Source: Gordonia tangerina | GTDB lineage: Bacteria; Actinomycetota; Actinomycetes; Mycobacteriales; Mycobacteriaceae | Direction: 5' to 3' | NCBI RefSeq assembly: GCF_021556435.1 | Contig: NZ_JAKGCU010000001.1 | Location: forward strand, 310,001-374,000 | DNA: 64,000 nucleotides | Shown: positions 59,417-64,000 of the stretch, one piece after another | How the letters are laid out: the number at the start of each line of letters is the position of its first letter | How positions within the stretch are numbered: position 1 is the first letter of the stretch | Program-made: the position numbers and the translations under genes | Notes under the pieces: model-generated | What the model was told of the DNA's origin: nothing | Database searches by the model: none | Seen by the model: only the letters and a program-made list of their open reading frames with translations

Positions 59417-60304
59417 GTGGATGTGAAGCGGCTGCGATTACTGCGCGAGTTCGCCGACCGCGGCTCGATCGGGGCGGTGGCCGACGCCATGCACATGACG
59501 CCGTCGGCGGTGTCACAGCAGTTGAAGGTGCTCACGCGAGAAGCCGGCGTCGACCTGCTGGCCCAGGATGGACGCCGCATCCGGCTGACCGACGCCGGCC
59601 GCGCGCTGGTGCTGCGCGCCGATGAGGTGATCGCGGCAGTCGAACGGGCGCAGGAGGAGATGGAGGGCTACCGGTCGGGCGCCGCGACGGTGCGCCTGGC
59701 GATGTTCCCGTCGGGTGCTGCGCTGCTGTTGCCCGGGGTGTTGGACCGAGTCGCCGGCTCGGGTGTCGAGGTGATCGCCGCCGAGCTCGATGTGGGCTAC
59801 CCCGATGCCGCCCCGGCGCTGGCGGACTTCGACATCGTCGTCACCCACCGGGATGAACGCACGGCACCGGTGCGGGCTCCGCGGGTCGAGGTGACCGAAT
59901 TGATGCGTGAGCCCGTCGACGTGGTGGTCGCCGCGGGTTCTGAGTTCGCCGACCGCGACGACATCGAGGTCGACGACCTGGCCGACTGCGACTGGATCAG
60001 CGTGGAGGGCGGTTTCCCCGTCGACGATGTGCTGCTGTCGATTTCGGCGGTGACCGGGGTGGCGCCGCGGGTGACCCAGCGGATGCTGGACTTCGGCACC
60101 ATCCAGTCCATCGTGGCCGCCGACCACGGCATCGCCCTGATCCCGCGGTTCGCGGTGCGCCATCCCGGGGTGAAGCGACTGACGCTCAAAGGGGTTCGCG
60201 CGGCCCGTGTCTATGAGGCCTTGACTCGGCCGGGGATGCGACGGGCGGTGACCGACGTCGTCGATCATCTGGTGGCGTCGGCGGAGGCCGCCGGACAGCG
60301 GTGA
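59417..60304 (+). CDS. LysR-family transcriptional regulator
   Basis: 295-aa LysR-type regulator. The winged helix-turn-helix is at the N-terminus (LREFADRGSIGAVADAMHMT, PSAVSQQLKVLTREAG), followed by a periplasmic-binding-protein-like effector domain (VRLAMFPSGAALLLPGVLD). GTG 59417 (MDVKRLRLLREF) is chosen; GTG 59423 is two codons later. Divergent from the LLM oxidoreductase gene, which is the likely target by the usual LysR rule. Confidence 0.9.
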   Translation: MDVKRLRLLREFADRGSIGAVADAMHMTPSAVSQQLKVLTREAGVDLLAQDGRRIRLTDAGRALVLRADEVIAAVERAQEEMEGYRSGAATVRLAMFPSGAALLLPGVLDRVAGSGVEVIAAELDVGYPDAAPALADFDIVVTHRDERTAPVRAPRVEVTELMREPVDVVVAAGSEFADRDDIEVDDLADCDWISVEGGFPVDDVLLSISAVTGVAPRVTQRMLDFGTIQSIVAADHGIALIPRFAVRHPGVKRLTLKGVRAARVYEALTRPGMRRAVTDVVDHLVASAEAAGQR

Positions 60305-60520
60305 GCCGAGCGTTCTGCCCGGCGGCAGTCGCGTGATGTCGCAGATTGCGTCGGCGCTCCTCATGCCGGGGCGAGTCGGCGCGTGGATCACACCGGTGAC
60401 TGCAGGGGGCGGAGGGTTGCGCGTGGGCAGATGCAACGCACTGCAACCCTGGCAAGTTGTGCGCTGAGTCACATAGTCATGAACGCATCGGAATCAGCCG
60501 AGAAACAGGAGTCAGAACTG

Positions 60521-61576
60521 ATGCGAGCAGCTGTCTATTACGGCGCGAACAAGGTGGAGATCGCCGACGTACCCGAACCTTCGCCCGGCGCGGGTGAGGT
60601 CAAGGTGCAGGTCGGCTTCAACGGGATCTGCGGCACAGATCTGCATGAGTACTTTGCCGGACCGATCTTCATCCCCACCGAGCCGCACCCGCTCACTGGA
60701 GCACAGTTGCCGCTGGTGCTCGGTCACGAGTTCTCGGGCACCGTCACCGAGGTCGGCGACGGCGTCACCGGCGTTCATGCCGGTGATCGGGTCGCCATCG
60801 AACCGATCTACCGTTGCGGGCACTGCGGCCCGTGCCGAGTCGGCAACTACAACATCTGTCAGCACATCGGCTTTCACGGCTTGATGTCCGACGGTGGAAT
60901 GGCCGAGTACACAGTGGTCCCGGCGAACATGATTCATCAACTGCCGGAGAACGTCTCACTCGAGCTGGGCGCGCTCGTCGAACCGATGTCGGTGGCATAC
61001 CACGCGGCGACGCTGGGGCAGCCACAGGCCGACGACACCGCGATGGTGTTCGGTGCCGGGCCGATTGGGATCGGACTGTGGTTCGCCCTGCGTGGCAAGG
61101 GGCTGGAGAACGTGTACGTGGTGGAGCCGTCGGCGACGCGACGCGCCGCCATCGAGGCGTTGGGCGCGACGACACTCGACCCGACTTCGCTCGACGTCGC
61201 GGAGTTCGTCGCCGACACCACCGACGGTCGGGGTGCCGACGCCATCTTCGACGCGGCCGGGGTGGAACCGGCCGTCAACACGGCACTCGACTGCATCGGT
61301 GCCCGACAGCCGCTGGTCAGCGTCGCCATCTACGAGAAACCGCTGACCACAACACTTCAGCGGCTCGTGATGAACGAGTCCCGCATTCAGGGTTCGCTCT
61401 GCTACACCTCGGCGGACTTCGACGCCGTCATCGATCTCATGTCGCAGGGTCGGTACGACACGACAGGGTGGGTGGACACGATAGGTCTCGATCGCGTGGT
61501 GGACGACGGCTTCGACGCGCTGCATGCCGGAGCGAAGATGAAGGTGCTCGTGGACCCGGCGGAGGTGGCGGCATGA
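60521..61576 (+). CDS. (R,R)-butanediol dehydrogenase-type zinc alcohol dehydrogenase
   Basis: 351-aa zinc MDR. Catalytic zinc ligands are in [14 protein letters not shown] and [11 protein letters not shown]; structural zinc is in [17 protein letters not shown]; the dinucleotide motif is [17 protein letters not shown]. The sequence resembles 2,3-butanediol dehydrogenases. ATG 60521 has AGGAG nine bases before it. It overlaps the SDR gene (ATGA), so both act together on acetoin and butanediol. Confidence 0.9.
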   Translation: MRAAVYYGANKVEIADVPEPSPGAGEVKVQVGFNGICGTDLHEYFAGPIFIPTEPHPLTGAQLPLVLGHEFSGTVTEVGDGVTGVHAGDRVAIEPIYRCGHCGPCRVGNYNICQHIGFHGLMSDGGMAEYTVVPANMIHQLPENVSLELGALVEPMSVAYHAATLGQPQADDTAMVFGAGPIGIGLWFALRGKGLENVYVVEPSATRRAAIEALGATTLDPTSLDVAEFVADTTDGRGADAIFDAAGVEPAVNTALDCIGARQPLVSVAIYEKPLTTTLQRLVMNESRIQGSLCYTSADFDAVIDLMSQGRYDTTGWVDTIGLDRVVDDGFDALHAGAKMKVLVDPAEVAA

Positions 61577-62340
61577 GCGTCGTACTCATCACCGGCGGTG
61601 GTCAGGGCATCGGCCGTGGCATCGCGCTGCGGTTGGCTGCCGACGGACACGACATCGCGCTCGTCGACGTCAACGAGGCCGGTATCGGCTCGGTAGTCGA
61701 CGAGGTCCGCGGACTCGGCGGCAAGGCCACCGCGTTCGTCGCCGACGTCAGCGACCGGGAACAGGTGTTCGCCGCCGTGGATGACGCTCAGGAGGCGCTC
61801 GGCGGGTTCGACGTCATGATCAACAACGCCGGCATCGCCCAGGTCGCGCCGATCGACGACGTGCGGCCCGACGAGCTAGAGCGCATCTGGTCGGTCAACG
61901 TGAACGGCGTGCTGTGGGGAATCCAAGCCGCAGCAGCGCGATTCACCGCAAACGGCACGCGGGGAAAGATCATCAACGCCTCCTCCATCGCCGGCCACGA
62001 CGGGTTCCCCATGCTCGGTGTCTACAGCGCTACCAAGTTCGCGGTGCGTGCCCTGACGCAAGCCGCTGCAAAGGAATACGCGGCGCAAGGTATCACTGTC
62101 AACGCCTACTGTCCGGGGGTGGTCGGTACCGATATGTGGGTGACCATCGACAAACGTTTTGCCGAGCTGACCGGGGCAGCCGAGGGGGAGACCTACGAGA
62201 AGTTCGTCGGCGGTATCGCGTTGGGGCGCGCGCAGACGCCCGAAGATGTGGCTGCGTTTGTCTCGTACCTCGCTGGACCGGATTCGAACTACATGACCGG
62301 TCAGGCCGTGCTGATTGACGGAGGGCTGGTCTTCCGCTGA
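61573..62340 (+). CDS. budC: Diacetyl/acetoin reductase (short-chain dehydrogenase)
   Basis: 255-aa classical SDR. Cofactor motif [26 protein letters not shown], catalytic Ser in [11 protein letters not shown] and [20 protein letters not shown]. It is close to acetoin reductases that interconvert diacetyl, acetoin and 2,3-butanediol with NADH. ATG 61573 overlaps the previous stop. Its 3' end overlaps the convergent TetR gene by 40 bp. Confidence 0.88.
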   Translation: MSVVLITGGGQGIGRGIALRLAADGHDIALVDVNEAGIGSVVDEVRGLGGKATAFVADVSDREQVFAAVDDAQEALGGFDVMINNAGIAQVAPIDDVRPDELERIWSVNVNGVLWGIQAAAARFTANGTRGKIINASSIAGHDGFPMLGVYSATKFAVRALTQAAAKEYAAQGITVNAYCPGVVGTDMWVTIDKRFAELTGAAEGETYEKFVGGIALGRAQTPEDVAAFVSYLAGPDSNYMTGQAVLIDGGLVFR

Positions 62341-62927
62341 GTCGTCGTCTCGGCGATACGTCCGGCCTGGCGCAGGGCCTGCTCGATGAAGGTCTGAAAA
62401 GCCCACTCGAGTGTCTCCCGAGATCGGAGGGTGCCGTTCTCGTAGCCGACCAGAAGATACATCGCCGCAGTGGCGTAATGATCGGCGTCGGCTCGGTTTC
62501 CGACCACCTCGAGATAGGTGTCGGAGATGAACCGGCGTCGTTCGTCGTCGGCGTCGTCCTGCACGGCGCGCACGTCGGGGTCGTGTTCGGCCCACACCCG
62601 GATCGCCGCCTCGGTGTCATGGGGCAATCGCATCGCGATGTCGGTCAGGAACTGCAGGCGGGCAACCGGGTCGGTCACCGTGCGGGCCTCGGCGATCGGA
62701 CGCCGACTCTCCTTCTCGCGCCAATGGTGGATGAGCGCTGAGGTGTAGGCGGGCCAGTTCGAGAACGCGTGATAGAACGAACCCGTGGTGGCGCCGACGA
62801 CTTCACACACGGTCGCCAACTTCAACCCCGCGTGTCCCTGATCTGCCAAAACACGCAGGCCCGCGTCCAGATACCGGACTCGTGCCGAGTGTGACGGCGT
62901 ACTGGTCTTCTTCGCTGTGGAGCTCAC
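62301..62927 (-). CDS. TetR-family transcriptional regulator
   Basis: 208-aa regulator. The helix-turn-helix is [20 protein letters not shown] followed by [12 protein letters not shown]; the rest is a helical ligand domain. GTG 62927 ([20 protein letters not shown]) is used instead of the longer frame from 62972, which would run through the operator-like palindrome. It is divergent from the DUF2236 gene and likely represses it and itself. Confidence 0.87.
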   Translation of the reverse strand: MSSTAKKTSTPSHSARVRYLDAGLRVLADQGHAGLKLATVCEVVGATTGSFYHAFSNWPAYTSALIHHWREKESRRPIAEARTVTDPVARLQFLTDIAMRLPHDTEAAIRVWAEHDPDVRAVQDDADDERRRFISDTYLEVVGNRADADHYATAAMYLLVGYENGTLRSRETLEWAFQTFIEQALRQAGRIAETTTQRKTSPPSISTA

Positions 62928-62963
62928 ATCGACAGTGTAGATGTGATGGGTTGCACAAAACCA

Positions 62964-62975
62964 TAAGTGCACTTA
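62964..62975. promoter_or_regulatory. TetR operator candidate
   Basis: TAAGTGCACTTA is a perfect 12-bp palindrome in the 79-bp gap between the TetR gene and the DUF2236 gene. Its position between divergent starts is typical of TetR autoregulatory sites. Binding is inferred. Confidence 0.5.
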
Positions 62976-63006
62976 CGCTATCTCCCATCCAGATGAGGAG
63001 ACAGCT

Positions 63007-63864
63007 GTGAGCACAACGAACCGCAACACCGGACTGGACCCGGAGACCCGGTATGTGGAGATCTACCGGAACCTGTCGACCTACGAATTCCCATGGGATA
63101 TCAACCAGTCACTGAGTTTCGCGCTGTTCCGCACCTACGCTGTCCCGAGCATCGGTAACCTGCTCGATCGCACAGGCGCGTTCACCCGGCAGACCCAGAA
63201 GCGCTATGACGACACCGCGATCCTGCTCGAGGTTCCCCTCGTCGAAGGTTTCGACAGTGCATCCGGCAAGGCCGCCATCCGTCGCATCAACCAGATGCAC
63301 AAGATGTACGACATCTCCAACGACGACATGCGCTACGTGCTGTCGACGTTCGTGGTGGTCCCGGTGCGGTGGCTGGCGCGGTTCGGGTGGCGTGAACTTC
63401 AGGCGAATGAGCGCGTCGCGATGGTCCGCTACTACCAGGATCTCGGCCGGCACATGGCGATCAAGGACATCCCGGACACCTACGACGAGTTCGAGACCCT
63501 GATGGACGCCTATGAGGACGAGCATTTCGCCTTCGACGACGGGGCGCGTCGCGTCGCGGACTCGACCATGGACCTGATGGCCTCGTTCTATCCGTCGATC
63601 GCCGCACGGGCCGTCAACATCTTCAGCCGGTCGCTCATGGACGAACCATTGATCACGGCGTTCCGGTATCCCGAACCCGGCCCGGTGGCACGCGCGCTGT
63701 CGGTCGGTGCGCTCAAGGCGCGTGCCCGGGCTCTCCGGTACTTCCCGGCACGGCGCAAGCCGGCGCTGGTGCAGAACATGCCACGAATCCGCTCCTACCC
63801 CAACGGATACGACATCGAGAAGATGGGCACCTTCGCACCGGGCTGCCCGGTGCATGTCGAGTAG
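63007..63864 (+). CDS. DUF2236 / MpaB-family oxygenase-like protein
   Basis: 285-aa protein of the oxygenase MpaB family (DUF2236), related to rubber oxygenase Lcp. Seen: YRNLSTYEFPWDINQSLSFA, RINQMHKMYDISNDDMRYVL, FGWRELQANERVAMVRYYQD and LGRHMAIKDIPDTYDEFETL. Family members bind b-type heme; several are oxygenases of unknown substrate. No signal peptide. GTG 63007 follows GATGAGGAGA. Probably controlled by the divergent TetR. Confidence 0.85.
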   Translation: MSTTNRNTGLDPETRYVEIYRNLSTYEFPWDINQSLSFALFRTYAVPSIGNLLDRTGAFTRQTQKRYDDTAILLEVPLVEGFDSASGKAAIRRINQMHKMYDISNDDMRYVLSTFVVVPVRWLARFGWRELQANERVAMVRYYQDLGRHMAIKDIPDTYDEFETLMDAYEDEHFAFDDGARRVADSTMDLMASFYPSIAARAVNIFSRSLMDEPLITAFRYPEPGPVARALSVGALKARARALRYFPARRKPALVQNMPRIRSYPNGYDIEKMGTFAPGCPVHVE

Positions 63865-63930
63865 GTGAGTGCAACGTCCGGGGCCTGACGGACGCGGATC
63901 TCGGCCACGCCACACGTGCCGGGCGTCGAC

Positions 63931-64000
63931 TCAATACGCCATGAACAAGATCTCGTCGCGGCTGTAGTCGTGTCCCGGGTGATTCTCCTTGAGGTGCTCG
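63931..64000 (-). CDS. C-terminal end of an unidentified gene
   Basis: The last 22 codons of a minus-strand gene that continues beyond the window: ENHPGHDYSRDEILFMAY, then TGA at 63933-63931. Too short to identify. The gene converges on the DUF2236 gene with a 66-bp gap. Confidence 0.5.
   Translation of the reverse strand, partial: EHLKENHPGHDYSRDEILFMAY

Overview
This window is high-GC actinobacterial DNA, most likely from a mycolic-acid-containing member of the Mycobacteriales, with Gordonia the best guess. The basis is a mycothiol-dependent formaldehyde dehydrogenase, MurT/GatD peptidoglycan amidation, SigK/RskA, LigB, genes for mycobacterial-type methyl-branched lipids, and gene order that matches Mycobacterium tuberculosis as I remember it. 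Examples are mscR plus a metallo-beta-lactamase-fold gene (Rv2259-Rv2260), rskA through the FAD oxidoreductase (Rv0444c-Rv0449c), and murT through the aminotransferase (Rv3712-Rv3722c, rearranged by local insertions). Identifications come from reading the sequence and from family knowledge; no search was run.

Layout. 0-7 kb: mscR (5' cut by the window edge), an MBL-fold hydrolase, DoxX, ligB, a MITE-like inverted-repeat element, a lipoprotein, a TetR regulator and a secreted esterase gene broken by a frameshift. 7-13.3 kb (minus strand): a tightly overlapped operon of FAD oxidoreductase, DUF1365, cyclopropane-synthase-like methyltransferase, DUF1295 membrane protein, sigK and rskA, with a SigK-like promoter candidate at its head. 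13.4-18.9 kb: small membrane proteins, AraC and GAF regulators, a methyltransferase, and dinB with a LexA box touching its start. 19-23 kb: citrate transporter plus a CitA/CitB-type two-component system. 23-30 kb: phosphoketolase, an NhaA-DsbA fusion, a TrpB2-like enzyme and DUF429. 30-37 kb: single metabolic genes and regulators, plus a decayed HMG-CoA lyase. 37-39 kb: a toxin-antitoxin pair, then a 1.2-kb relic integrated element between a tRNA-Ser gene and a copy of its 3' end, carrying an integrase remnant and an unknown membrane-anchored protein. 39.2-49.2 kb: ffs (SRP RNA), aminotransferase, GT87 mannosyltransferase, dnaX, the tmsB/tmsA pair for 10-methyl fatty acids, SRPBCC and a pseudouridine synthase. 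49.4-56 kb: Imm10-like protein, ybaB, recR, secreted hydrolase, P-loop kinase, family-5 UDG, a Cys-rich miniprotein, gatD and murT. 56-64 kb: esterase, EamA exporter, LLM flavin enzyme, LysR, butanediol/acetoin dehydrogenases, TetR and an MpaB-like (DUF2236) protein.

Two themes link the genes. Envelope lipid and wall biology is represented by two separate methyltransferase-plus-FAD-enzyme loci, GT87 and MurT/GatD. DNA maintenance is represented by LigB, DinB, DnaX, RecR, YbaB and UDG. The intergenic spaces carry dispersed repeat families (copies near 11.8, 18.9, 29.9 and 49.2 kb), and one copy sits inside the sigK operon. No CRISPR array, complete prophage or rRNA is present. I did not find a clearly new multi-gene system. 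The best candidates for new biology are the relic element with its unknown 193-aa protein, the toxin-antitoxin pair with its operator, the repeat families, and the SigK-linked lipid operon.
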